Positions 1 through 8,911 of a stretch of DNA of 9,783 nt are shown piece after piece. Positions within the stretch are counted from its first letter, which is position 1, and every line of letters begins with the position of its first letter. The position numbers were made by a program, and so were the translations under genes. The DNA comes from SIG438 sp034117945 (GTDB lineage Bacteria > Bacillota > Clostridia > HGM11514), in NCBI GenBank assembly GCA_034117945.1, contig JAXEOR010000042.1, positions 1 to 9,783 of the forward strand, in the 5' to 3' direction. The notes beneath the pieces are model-generated. The model was not told the DNA's origin. It worked only from the letters and a program-made list of their open reading frames with translations, and searched no databases.

Positions 1-218
1 GTACCTTGAAAACTGAACAATGCAAACCGAAAGATGATATTGAGGAAAGAAATAAAGAACAGTTAAGGGTAACTGGAGAGTATTTCGAGATCTGATTCAA
101 TCACAGAAGAAGTGCCAATCTCTCAAACAGGGAGGCTAGCGGAATGCTTAGACGACCGGCCGTGAGAGAGTGGAGGCATGACACAGAGGTGTCAATGTCA
201 TAACAACAGGCACAAATA
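1..218 (+). other. 16S-23S internal transcribed spacer, 3' part
   Basis: This stretch leads directly into the 23S rRNA and opens with the CCTTGAAAACTG-type element common in Firmicutes rRNA spacers. I see no tRNA-Ile or tRNA-Ala cloverleaf in it, although spacer upstream of the window could hold one. A small perfect hairpin (TGACAC, loop AGAG, GTGTCA) lies at 179-194, shortly before the mature 23S end. The spacer is transcribed as part of the rRNA precursor and removed during processing. No open frame here is credible. Confidence 0.85.
9..26 (+). other. 5' strand of predicted pre-23S processing stalk
   Basis: Bases 9-14 are complementary to 3126-3131 and bases 16-26 to 3115-3125, giving 17 pairs with only G15 bulged. 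The two strands enclose the whole 23S rRNA. Flanking complementarity of this kind forms the double-stranded stalk cut by RNase III-type enzymes in rRNA precursors. The pairing is seen in the sequence; its use as a processing site is inferred from general knowledge of rRNA maturation. Confidence 0.6.
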
Positions 219-3066
<2,848 letters not shown>

Positions 3067-3114
3067 TAGAAAAAGAAGGAAGAAGATCAAGATAGGAAAA
3101 TAGAATTGAGTAGA

Positions 3115-3131
3115 TTTGCATTGTTAGTTTT
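3115..3131 (+). other. 3' strand of predicted pre-23S processing stalk
   Basis: This segment of the 23S-5S spacer is complementary to bases 9-26 of the 16S-23S spacer (17 pairs, one bulged G on the other strand). It stops one base before the predicted mature 5' end of the 5S rRNA at 3133, so one duplex could define both release of pre-23S and the 5' side of the 5S. Confidence 0.6.
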
Positions 3132-3132
3132 A

Positions 3133-3248
3133 TCTGGTGGCGATAGCACAGAGGTCACACCTGTACCCATTCCGAACACAGAAGTTAAGCTCTGTAACGC
3201 TGATGATACTTGGCGGGAGACCGCCCGGGAAAGTAAGAAGCTGCCGGA
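3133..3248 (+). rRNA. rrf: 5S ribosomal RNA
   Basis: A 116-nt 5S rRNA. The ends come from helix I: TCTGGTGGC at 3133-3141 pairs with GCTGCCGGA at 3240-3248, with two G·U pairs near the middle and one near the end. The internal signature GAGGTCACACC, CCCATTCCGAACACAGAAGTTAAGC is the conserved helix II/III and loop A region of bacterial 5S. It lies 66 nt after the 23S end in the same orientation and is followed within 13 nt by an intrinsic terminator, so it closes the rRNA operon. Confidence 0.97.
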
Positions 3249-3260
3249 ACAAATCGAAGG

Positions 3261-3286
3261 GGACTGCCGAAATGGCGGTCCTTTTT
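3261..3286 (+). terminator. Intrinsic terminator of the rRNA operon
   Basis: GGACTGCC (3261-3268) pairs with GGCGGTCC (3274-3281) around the loop GAAAT, followed at once by TTTTT (3282-3286). The 8-bp GC-rich stem plus U-tract sits 12 nt after the 5S rRNA and is a standard rrn terminator. Confidence 0.92.
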
Positions 3287-3324
3287 GCGTGCGCAAAAAT
3301 TGGGGCAGAGGCAGACGGAGGTGG

Positions 3325-3535
3325 GCTGATTCTTAATCAGGAGGAAAGAGGCAAGCTGTTCCTTGATCATGAGACGTGCTGATCCTTAATCAGAAGACAG
3401 GCTGATTTTTGGCAGACGATCAGAAATTGCCTGCCGGAGATGCAAGGGAGCTGAGCCGGATGATAGGGCATCAAGAAGGCACGAGGACAAAGCTGAAGCC
3501 AGTAAAATAGAAAGCTGATGCTTGTAAAACAGGGC
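3325..3535 (+). repeat. Degenerate ~23-bp repeats of GCTGATnCTTnATCAG type
   Basis: Related units start at 3325 (GCTGATTCTTAATCAG), 3355 (GCTGTTCCTTGATCAT), 3378 (GCTGATCCTTAATCAG) and 3401 (GCTGATTTTTGGCAG), spaced 30, 23 and 23 bp. The 3355 and 3378 units match at about 17 of 23 positions. More diverged GCTGA-starting units follow at 3450, 3492 and 3514; the last two share GCTGA, GTAAAA and AG at matching positions. The best copy is itself a short palindrome (CTGATT, CTT, AATCAG). No function is recognisable. It may be a decayed tandem duplication, protein-binding iterons, or part of an untranslated transcript. Confidence 0.5.
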
Positions 3536-3571
3536 GGGGGAGGTTGGAAAGGGGCGCGATGTTGGCGCAAT

Positions 3572-3617
3572 AACCGGAACCGGAGCTTGAGATTTCAAAG
3601 CAGAAACCCGGTTTTTT
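3572..3617 (+). terminator. Possible second intrinsic terminator
   Basis: A tandem AACCGGAACCGG (3572-3583) can pair through AACCGG with CCGGTT at 3608-3613, which runs into a T6 tract (3612-3617). The long loop contains its own small hairpin (CTTGA 3586-3590 with TCAAAG 3595-3600, one bulge). The pst promoter lies downstream, so this would end transcripts from the left: read-through of the rRNA terminator or an unknown RNA from 3287-3571. The stem is short for its loop, hence moderate confidence. Confidence 0.4.
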
Positions 3618-3663
3618 GTTCTAAGCTGGCCTTTTTTTGCTCGATAGATCGGTGCCGTATGAT

Positions 3664-3718
3664 TTTACATGCATTTAACAAATTCCTGCTTTCATATTTT
3701 ACAAAAAAACGAGATAAT
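3664..3718 (+). promoter_or_regulatory. pstS promoter with Pho-box-like repeats
   Basis: A good -10 box, GATAAT, is at 3713-3718, but no TTGACA-like -35 lies 16-18 bp upstream. Instead there are TTTACA at 3664-3669, TTAACA at 3675-3680 (11-bp step), a degenerate position near 3686, and TTTACA at 3698-3703. Bacillus PhoP binds TT(A/T/C)ACA-like hexamers on an 11-bp pitch between about -20 and -60 of promoters with weak -35 boxes, and the spacing here agrees. The inference is that a PhoP/PhoB-type response regulator activates pstSCA during phosphate starvation. Confidence 0.55.
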
Positions 3719-3755
3719 AGTATTGTAAAAGAAAAGCAAAGAAGGAGGTTTTCGT

Positions 3756-4628
3756 ATGAAAACAAGTAAATGCAAACAATCACACAAATGGATCGGGGTC
3801 GGATTAAGCTTGCTGCTTTGCGCCGGCATGTTTACAGCCTGCGGCAGCTCATCCGAGACAGGAGACAGCACGGTAAATTCGGAGCAGCCATTGAGCGGCA
3901 CGATCTCCATGGCAGGCAGCACCTCCATGGAGAAAATGGCCAATGCCTTACGGGAAGGATTTATGGCGGAAAACAGTTCTGTAACGGTTACGGCAGAGTT
4001 CGTAGGCTCTTCTGCCGGGATTGAATCCCTGCTGGGAGATCAGTGCGATATTGGGAACGCCTCCCGTCAGCTGAAGGACAGCGAAAAAGAGGCGGGAGCA
4101 GTGGAAAACGTGGTTGCCATTGACGGGATTGCGGTTATCGTTAACAACCAGGACGCAGTGGAAAATCTGACCAAGGATCAGCTGGCAAAAATCTATACCG
4201 GAGAAGTGAAAAGCTGGAGTGAGGTTGGAGGCCCGGAGGCATCCATTGTGGTGATCGGCCGTGAAGCAGGCTCCGGTACGCGGGATGCTTTTGAAGAGCT
4301 GCTGGAAATCAAAGATCAGTGTGCCTATGCCAATGAATTGGACTCCACCGGTGCTGTTTTGGCCAAGGTTGCCTCCACCCCCGGTGCTATCGGCTATGTG
4401 TCTTTGGATGTGCTTGACAACACGGTTACTGCGGTCAGTCTGGATGGAGTTGAGCCCACAGAAGAAAACATCAAGGCCGGCGATTATTTCCTGTCCCGTC
4501 CCTTTGTGATGGCGACCAAGGGAGAGATTTCTCAGCAATCAGAGCTGGTACAGGCCTGGTTTGCATATATTGATTCCCCTGAGGGACAGCAGATTCTGAA
4601 GCAGGTTGGTTTGATTTCTGTCAAGTAA
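3756..4628 (+). CDS. pstS: Phosphate ABC transporter, substrate-binding lipoprotein PstS
   Basis: PstS captures inorganic phosphate outside the membrane and hands it to the PstC-PstA permease. The 290-aa protein begins with a lipoprotein signal: basic residues, a hydrophobic segment (13-27) and the lipobox FTAC with Cys29 as the likely lipidated residue, then a Ser/Gly/Thr-rich linker. Phosphate-binding signatures are AGSTS at 53-57, GSSAGIESL at 84-92 and SGTRD at 173-177; the Arg and Asp of the last are typical phosphate contacts. Length fits the short Gram-positive PstS type. The ATG has a strong GGAGG site at 3744-3748, 7 nt upstream, which settles the start. It is first in the operon, 22 nt before pstC, behind a Pho-box-like promoter. 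A paralogous phosphonate or molybdate receptor is unlikely given SGTRD and the neighbours. Confidence 0.96.
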   Translation: MKTSKCKQSHKWIGVGLSLLLCAGMFTACGSSSETGDSTVNSEQPLSGTISMAGSTSMEKMANALREGFMAENSSVTVTAEFVGSSAGIESLLGDQCDIGNASRQLKDSEKEAGAVENVVAIDGIAVIVNNQDAVENLTKDQLAKIYTGEVKSWSEVGGPEASIVVIGREAGSGTRDAFEELLEIKDQCAYANELDSTGAVLAKVASTPGAIGYVSLDVLDNTVTAVSLDGVEPTEENIKAGDYFLSRPFVMATKGEISQQSELVQAWFAYIDSPEGQQILKQVGLISVK

Positions 4629-4650
4629 GCAACCGGGAGGAGGGGACGGT

Positions 4651-5583
4651 ATGAGCAGCGGTTTTTCCATCAAAGGATCACATCATGCAAAGGCAGTGAC
4701 CGAACAAATTGCCCATTTCATTTTTGTTCTTTGCGGTGTAAGCGCCATTGCTGCGGTATGTTCCATCACGCTTTATATGATTTTAAACGGCCTTCCTGCC
4801 TTTGGAAAGGTGGGGGTGAAGGAGATTTTGTTTTCCACCCTCTGGGCGCCTACGGCGGCGGATCCTTCCTACGGAATTTTACTGATTATCTTAACCTCAA
4901 TTGTTGGAACGGCTATGGCGATTTTGATCGGTGTTCCGATTGGCGTGCTTGCGGCGATATTTCTGGCGGAGGTTGCTCCCAAGCCGTTGGCACGGCTGGT
5001 ACAGCCGGCGGTAGAGCTCCTGGCGGGGATTCCTTCCGTAATCTATGGATTGTTGGGACTGATGATTTTAAATCCTTTGATGTACCAATGGGAGCTGAAG
5101 CTTTTTGAAGGCAGTGCCACTCACCAGTTTACGGGAGGGTCAAACCTGATTTCTGCCGTGCTGGTACTGGCAATTATGATTTTGCCTACTGTGATTAACA
5201 TCAGCCGGTCCTCTCTGGCGGCGGTGCCGGAGGATTTGAAAGCGGCCTCCTTAGGGATTGGTGCCTCCAAGCTGCAAACCATTTTCAAGGTGCAGCTTCC
5301 GGCGGCAAAATCCGGGATTATCACCGCCATTGTATTGGGAATCGGCCGGGCTGTTGGAGAAGCCATGGCAATCAGTCTGGTATCGGGCAGCTCGGTCAAT
5401 TTCCCTCTCCCGTTCAATTCGGTTCGGTTTTTAACCACGGCGATTGTAAGCGAAATGGGTTATGCGGCGGATACCCACAGAATGGTTCTGTTTACCATCG
5501 GATTGATTTTGTTTGCATTTATTATGATCATCAATCTGATTGTGAACCGCTTACTCAAGCAGGGAGGGAACGAACATGCATAA
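4651..5583 (+). CDS. pstC: Phosphate ABC transporter, permease subunit PstC
   Basis: PstC forms, with PstA, the membrane channel of the phosphate importer. The 310-aa protein has six predicted membrane segments at roughly 21-46, 75-105, 126-141, 166-187, 222-245 and 278-300. The cytoplasmic coupling (EAA) loop, which docks on the ATPase, lies at about 194-222 (EDLKAASLGIGASKLQTIFK, then LPAAKSG). It is followed by GRAVGEAMA at 232-240, a PstC/PstA family signature. The ATG at 4651 is preceded by a purine-rich GGAGGAGGGG site (4637-4646), consistent with this start. It begins 22 nt after pstS and overlaps pstA by 8 nt, so translation of the two permeases is probably coupled. PstC rather than PstA is chosen by gene order and by the longer loop (about 141-165) between segments three and four. 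Confidence 0.96.
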   Translation: MSSGFSIKGSHHAKAVTEQIAHFIFVLCGVSAIAAVCSITLYMILNGLPAFGKVGVKEILFSTLWAPTAADPSYGILLIILTSIVGTAMAILIGVPIGVLAAIFLAEVAPKPLARLVQPAVELLAGIPSVIYGLLGLMILNPLMYQWELKLFEGSATHQFTGGSNLISAVLVLAIMILPTVINISRSSLAAVPEDLKAASLGIGASKLQTIFKVQLPAAKSGIITAIVLGIGRAVGEAMAISLVSGSSVNFPLPFNSVRFLTTAIVSEMGYAADTHRMVLFTIGLILFAFIMIINLIVNRLLKQGGNEHA

Positions 5584-6436
5584 TTCTATTCACGGCAAGG
5601 GAATCAGGATTTCCGAGGTGCTGCTGTACGCTTTGATTTATCTTTCCGCTGCCGCTGCGGTGGCTTTGGTGGCTGGCATCATTGTGTATGTGGCTGTAAA
5701 GGGGCTGAGTGTGATCAACTGGGAGTTTTTAACCACAGAAACCAGTGCCCTGAAGGGAACCACGGGAATTGCGGGAAACATTGTCAACACGCTGTATCTG
5801 GTTGTGATTACGCTGGTCATTGCCACTCCCGTGGGAGTGGGAGCGGCGGTATATTTAAATGAATATGCCAAGCCGGGTCGTTTGGTCAAATTCATTGAAT
5901 TCACCACCGAAACGCTGGCGGGGATTCCCTCCATTATTTTTGGCTTGTTTGGTATGGTTTTTTTCGGAAGTCGGTTGGGTCTGAGATATTCTATTTTGAC
6001 CGGAGCACTGACTTTGAGCCTGATGGTGCTTCCTTTGATTACAAGAAATACCCAGGAGGCCTTGAAAACCGTTCCCCAAAGCTTCCGTCAGGGAGCTCTG
6101 GGCTTGGGAGCGGAAAAGTGGCACATGATACGAACGATTCTTCTTCCTTCGGCAATGCCGGGGATTGTAACGGGCGTGATTTTGTCTGTGGGCAGAATTG
6201 TAGGGGAATCTGCCGCCTTGCTGTTTACGGCAGGAAGCGGATATTTTCTCCCCCGTGGGCTGTTTTCCAAGCTGTTTGAATCGGGCGGATCGCTGACTAT
6301 CCAGCTGTATTTGAGCATGTCAAAGGGGGAATATCCGGTTGCCTTCGGCATTGCCTGCGTGTTGCTGGTGATTGTATTGGGAATGAATTTTCTGGCAGGG
6401 CTGGTGGCAGCCAAATTTCACAAGAGGTTAAAATAA
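5576..6436 (+). CDS. pstA: Phosphate ABC transporter, permease subunit PstA
   Basis: PstA is the second membrane subunit of the phosphate importer. The 286-aa protein has six predicted membrane segments at roughly 16-42, 67-95, 114-130, 137-155, 197-219 and 254-279. The conserved TLAGIPSIIFGLFG block lies at 113-126, the EAA coupling loop at about 161-196 (EALKTVPQSFRQGALGLGAE, then ILLPSAMPG), and GRIVGESAALLFTAG at 206-220. Its ATG lies inside the end of pstC (8-nt overlap, different frame), with an AGGGAGGG ribosome site at about 5561-5568, so translational coupling is likely. Family operons normally continue with pstB (ATPase) and phoU; here a terminator starts 55 nt after the stop codon. 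The ATPase must come from elsewhere for this permease to work. Confidence 0.96.
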   Translation: MHNSIHGKGIRISEVLLYALIYLSAAAAVALVAGIIVYVAVKGLSVINWEFLTTETSALKGTTGIAGNIVNTLYLVVITLVIATPVGVGAAVYLNEYAKPGRLVKFIEFTTETLAGIPSIIFGLFGMVFFGSRLGLRYSILTGALTLSLMVLPLITRNTQEALKTVPQSFRQGALGLGAEKWHMIRTILLPSAMPGIVTGVILSVGRIVGESAALLFTAGSGYFLPRGLFSKLFESGGSLTIQLYLSMSKGEYPVAFGIACVLLVIVLGMNFLAGLVAAKFHKRLK

Positions 6437-6491
6437 AGATCGGATTGGACTCTCGTGCAGCATTTATATAAATTGATTTTATTATTTCTGA

Positions 6492-6521
6492 AGGAATCGT
6501 ATTTAGGATTCCTATTTTTTT
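6492..6521 (+). terminator. Intrinsic terminator of pstSCA
   Basis: AGGAATC (6492-6498) pairs with GATTCCT (6507-6513) around an 8-nt loop, followed by A and a T7 run (6515-6521) and, after one GA, another long T-run. It sits 55 nt after the pstA stop codon in the same direction, ending the operon before any pstB. Confidence 0.88.
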
Positions 6522-6548
6522 GATTTTTTTTAAAAACCTCTTTTCAAA

Positions 6549-6570
6549 ATTTTATTATGTGTAATAAAAT
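6549..6570. repeat. AT-rich palindrome
   Basis: A perfect inverted repeat with 9-nt arms (ATTTTATTA and TAATAAAAT) separated by TGTG. No T-tract follows it on the plus strand, so it is not a good rightward terminator. Its position just downstream of a leftward -10-like box would fit an operator overlapping a transcription start, but AT-rich palindromes also arise by chance. Confidence 0.4.
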
Positions 6571-6573
6571 AGA

Positions 6574-6601
6574 ATTACAGCACAGATTGGATCAATGTCA
6601 A
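6574..6601 (-). promoter_or_regulatory. Possible leftward promoter
   Basis: Read on the minus strand, TTGACA (6596-6601) is followed after 16 bp by TGTAAT (6574-6579), matching the σA consensus at 6/6 and 5/6 positions. The transcript would start near 6567, inside the palindrome, and run toward the pst terminator and pstA in antisense. No gene lies in that path, so this may be an antisense promoter or coincidence. Confidence 0.3.
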
Positions 6602-6828
6602 TCAAACAGACGGGAAAATTATGTAAGTATAAACAATGTCTCCTTCTGATTAGGAGTAAGACCATCATTATGCGGGCGAGGACGGACAGAGTAAGCAACA
6701 ATTTATACAAATGACGTGCTTTTGGTTCAGAAGAAAAGACTGATGGTTTTACTGCCTCCCCATTCGGGAGAAACGCTTCTTTTGAAAAAGGAGCAAACAA
6801 ACCCTCTCTTCTCTTTTTTCTATAGATA

Positions 6829-6880
6829 GCCTACAGGGTCATACTTCGGTTACGGAGTATGACCCTGTAGGCATCTTTCT
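6829..6880 (+). terminator. Long perfect hairpin, probable terminator
   Basis: Two 20-nt arms (6829-6848 and 6853-6872) pair along their full length, with one G·U pair, around the loop GTTA. The plus-strand side continues with ATCTTTCTTATTTG, a loose U-tract, so it best fits a rightward terminator lying between the convergent pst operon and the glycosidase gene. Leftward, the sequence after the stem is A-rich rather than U-rich, so it would be a poor terminator for the glycosidase transcript unless secondary factors help. It could also protect the 3' end of that mRNA. Confidence 0.6.
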
Positions 6881-6908
6881 TATTTGATACAATGGTCTGT
6901 GGGAAAAT

Positions 6909-8885
6909 TTATTTTTCCTGATCCAGCACAATCATCTGATGACAGGTAAATTGATCAATCGTCATATGAATTTGGTCGCCCTCCTGGGTGAACTCAATCG
7001 GAATGTTTTGTGGTGCCAAATAAGCGGATTTGATCTTTTTCGGAAACTGCAGGGTGAGAGTGGTGTGATAAATGGGTAGCAAATCCTCGATGATTTCCAC
7101 CCCGTTTCCCCGTTTGGTGGGAACTGCATAAAGCAGATGGGTGATATACCGCCCCTCATGCTCCTGTTCCTGGATGGTAGCGACTCCCTGGGCGGGCAGA
7201 TTGGTTTCCAAGGCTTTTCTGCCCTTAAGCAGCTCGTTTAAAACGGCGGTAAAGGTTTCCTTGGCAAACAGCTCGCCCTTATTTGCATAATCGGTGCAAA
7301 TGTTCCAACTCAGATAAGCACCGTCCGATCCGAAGGTAACGGCAGGAGAGGTGTTTTCTCCCTTGCAGGGGGTATGCCGATGGGAGCAGAAATGCAGCAG
7401 ATCACGGTTAAAGTAAGGCTGCTGCAGCCATCCCTTAGGCTGTGACGCTTCAATGGTATAGGCCTGTTCATACACCACAAAGGAAGCGTTTTTCAGAGAT
7501 TTCAGTGGAAAATCCGGCTTGAAATAGGTGGGGGAATAGGGGTGCTCTCCCACAAATTTTGCACCGAAATCAAAAGCAAACTGATCCTGCTCATCCACTC
7601 CGGAAATCCCGGTTGCCAGTAATTTTCCGCCCTGCTTCACATAATCCTGCAGCTTTTGGGCAAACCTTGGCGCAATACGGATGATATCCGGTAAAATAAT
7701 CACTTTATATTTGGAAAAATCAGATTCCAGATCCAACACATCAAACAAAAACTTGCTTTCCAGCAGCATGCGAACGCATCCGATATCTCCTTTGTTTTCC
7801 CGGGTTAATTGCTGAAAGGCATCCGGATCTGTTGCAATAATGGATTCTCCAGAAAGAACGCCGATATCTGCCACGCTGTTGACATGATCGCACCAATCTT
7901 CAATAGATTCCAGATAGGAATAGGCCTGGCCGATGATCTCATAGGTGGCCTCGTCCATCAGGCCGGAGGGGTGCAGCTGATCGCCGATGGAGCATTTTGC
8001 CCCGTTGGCCGCCGCCAGTGCCACCTCATATTTTAACGCATTGGGATGCTTATAGCCCCCAAATTCTCCCCAGGAGGTGTGAAATTTACCGGTCATGCCC
8101 AAAAAGTCCATGCCCAGGCCTTGAGCATAGCGGGCGGACAGGGGAAAGTGGTCATAGCCCCAGCCACCGGTGGGCAGGGATTCCAGCTCCAGATGTGTGT
8201 TGGCATGAGCCAGGTCACGGCGACCCTTGATGATGTGCCCGCCGTTGTGGAAAATAGGCATATCCGGCTTGATTGCGTGGATGGATTCCTCCACCTTTCT
8301 TGTGTAGTTGGCATAAACTCGTTCTGCAAGCTGGCGCACCGCTTTGGGATCCCGGGGATCCTTGCCCTCGTCCATCAGCGTTTTGGTGCAGGCTGCGCAG
8401 TAACAGCTTGTGGGGGCAACAATGTCCAGGAAAATCCCGTCCGCGTCATAACGGCGGACAACCTCCTCAATATGGCTGAGCAGCTTATCTAAATAGGGCG
8501 TATTAAAGCAGAACTTATAATATCCGGGTGTGAGGAAATCCTTTGCCCAAAATAATTCCTGATTTGCCTGGCGGGCAAGCCATTCCGGATGCTCCAGGGC
8601 ATATTTGTTATCCAATCCAGCAGAAATATACACTGGGGTTTTGACTCCGATTTCATGGGCAGCCTCGATTTGCGCCTGGAGCAGGTCAAAGTCCAGATGA
8701 GGGTGCATTTGGTTTGCCTCGGTAGGATGGTAGGACCAGCCGTGATGGCATTTAGAAAACAGGGTAATGGAATTGACATGCCCCTTTTTCAGCATTTGCT
8801 GAAAGTTTTCCTTGGAAAAGTTTTTGCCGATGCCTTCAATAGCTTCGGACGTGTGAAAATCTAAATGTACCTGACGAAATCTCAT
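6909..8885 (-). CDS. Putative glycoside hydrolase, GHL6 TIM barrel with beta-galactosidase trimerisation-like domain
   Basis: A 658-aa protein of the 'hypothetical glycosyl hydrolase 6' (GHL6) kind, often annotated as alpha-amylase-family or beta-galactosidase-trimerisation proteins. Residues about 1-320 look like a TIM barrel: HLDFHTSE at 7-14, DADGIFLDIV at 147-156 with Asp154 a catalytic candidate, and a CYCAAC cluster (Cys161/163/166) recalling the zinc-binding cysteines of GH42 enzymes. ELESLPTG (233-240) holds further acidic candidates, and IGDQLHPSG spans 300-308. Residues about 336-430 resemble the GH42 trimerisation (glutaminase-like) domain, followed by a beta-rich C-terminus. No signal peptide is visible, so it is probably cytoplasmic and acts on imported oligosaccharides. 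The ATG at 8885 has AAAGGAGG 5-7 nt upstream. No sugar transporter or regulator gene adjoins it. The substrate is unknown; the family assignment is from memory of its motifs. Confidence 0.8.
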   Translation of the reverse strand: MRFRQVHLDFHTSEAIEGIGKNFSKENFQQMLKKGHVNSITLFSKCHHGWSYHPTEANQMHPHLDFDLLQAQIEAAHEIGVKTPVYISAGLDNKYALEHPEWLARQANQELFWAKDFLTPGYYKFCFNTPYLDKLLSHIEEVVRRYDADGIFLDIVAPTSCYCAACTKTLMDEGKDPRDPKAVRQLAERVYANYTRKVEESIHAIKPDMPIFHNGGHIIKGRRDLAHANTHLELESLPTGGWGYDHFPLSARYAQGLGMDFLGMTGKFHTSWGEFGGYKHPNALKYEVALAAANGAKCSIGDQLHPSGLMDEATYEIIGQAYSYLESIEDWCDHVNSVADIGVLSGESIIATDPDAFQQLTRENKGDIGCVRMLLESKFLFDVLDLESDFSKYKVIILPDIIRIAPRFAQKLQDYVKQGGKLLATGISGVDEQDQFAFDFGAKFVGEHPYSPTYFKPDFPLKSLKNASFVVYEQAYTIEASQPKGWLQQPYFNRDLLHFCSHRHTPCKGENTSPAVTFGSDGAYLSWNICTDYANKGELFAKETFTAVLNELLKGRKALETNLPAQGVATIQEQEHEGRYITHLLYAVPTKRGNGVEIIEDLLPIYHTTLTLQFPKKIKSAYLAPQNIPIEFTQEGDQIHMTIDQFTCHQMIVLDQEK

Positions 8886-8900
8886 TGGTTTCCTCCTTTA

Positions 8901-8906
8901 ATTATA
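8901..8906 (-). promoter_or_regulatory. Perfect -10-like TATAAT before the glycosidase gene
   Basis: The minus strand reads TATAAT here, just before the ribosome site (8891-8899). A start about 7 nt downstream would fall inside that ribosome site, which would be odd, and no clear -35 is 16-18 bp upstream. It may instead be part of the U/A-rich tail of the terminator at 8912-8940. The glycosidase promoter is therefore not established. Confidence 0.25.
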
Positions 8907-8911
8907 TAAAA

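Larger units (their letters stand above)
3287..3755. other. Intergenic region between rRNA operon and pstS
   Basis: About 470 nt with no credible protein gene. The open frames on both strands overlap one another, lack convincing ribosome sites and give low-complexity, Cys/Ser-rich or basic products. The region holds a degenerate GCTGA repeat ladder (3325-3535), a possible second terminator (3572-3617), and the pstS promoter region with phosphate-box-like repeats (3664-3718). The stretch after 3655 is markedly AT-rich, as expected for a promoter. Confidence 0.7.
6522..6828. other. Intergenic region after the pst operon
   Basis: About 300 nt without a convincing gene. One 81-codon frame on the minus strand (6555-6800) starts at TTG and lacks a well-spaced ribosome site, so I do not call it. 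The region holds an AT-rich palindrome (6549-6570), a leftward promoter-like sequence (6574-6601), and two small GC-rich hairpins: CTCCT with AGGAG at 6640-6656, and CTCCC with GGGAG at 6756-6770. A structured untranslated RNA ending at the long hairpin at 6829-6872 is possible but unproven. Confidence 0.5.

Noticed and set aside
3325..3423. The repeats as a CRISPR array
   Set aside because: Units are only ~16-23 bp, degenerate, and nearly contiguous, with no uniform repeats or unique spacers of CRISPR length.
3087..3783. Overlapping short frames around the 5S rRNA and in the rrn-pstS gap
   Set aside because: They overlap the 5S gene, the terminator or each other in several frames, lack good ribosome sites, and give compositionally odd products.
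3948..4538. A 196-codon minus-strand frame opposite pstS
   Set aside because: It is an antisense shadow of a strongly supported gene; the product has no recognisable motif and no promoter or ribosome site.
6555..6800. An 81-codon minus-strand frame between pstA and the glycosidase
   Set aside because: It starts at TTG with only a poorly spaced purine stretch, contains a palindrome and a promoter-like sequence, and has no recognised domain. A repeat-derived or unknown small protein cannot be excluded, but I cannot support it.
6829..6872. The long palindrome as an insertion-sequence end or attachment site
   Set aside because: No transposase, integrase, second matching end or target-site duplication is visible, and the U-rich flank fits a terminator better.
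8046..8492. A 148-codon plus-strand frame opposite the glycosidase gene
   Set aside because: Antisense shadow within a coherent 658-residue protein; no independent evidence for translation.
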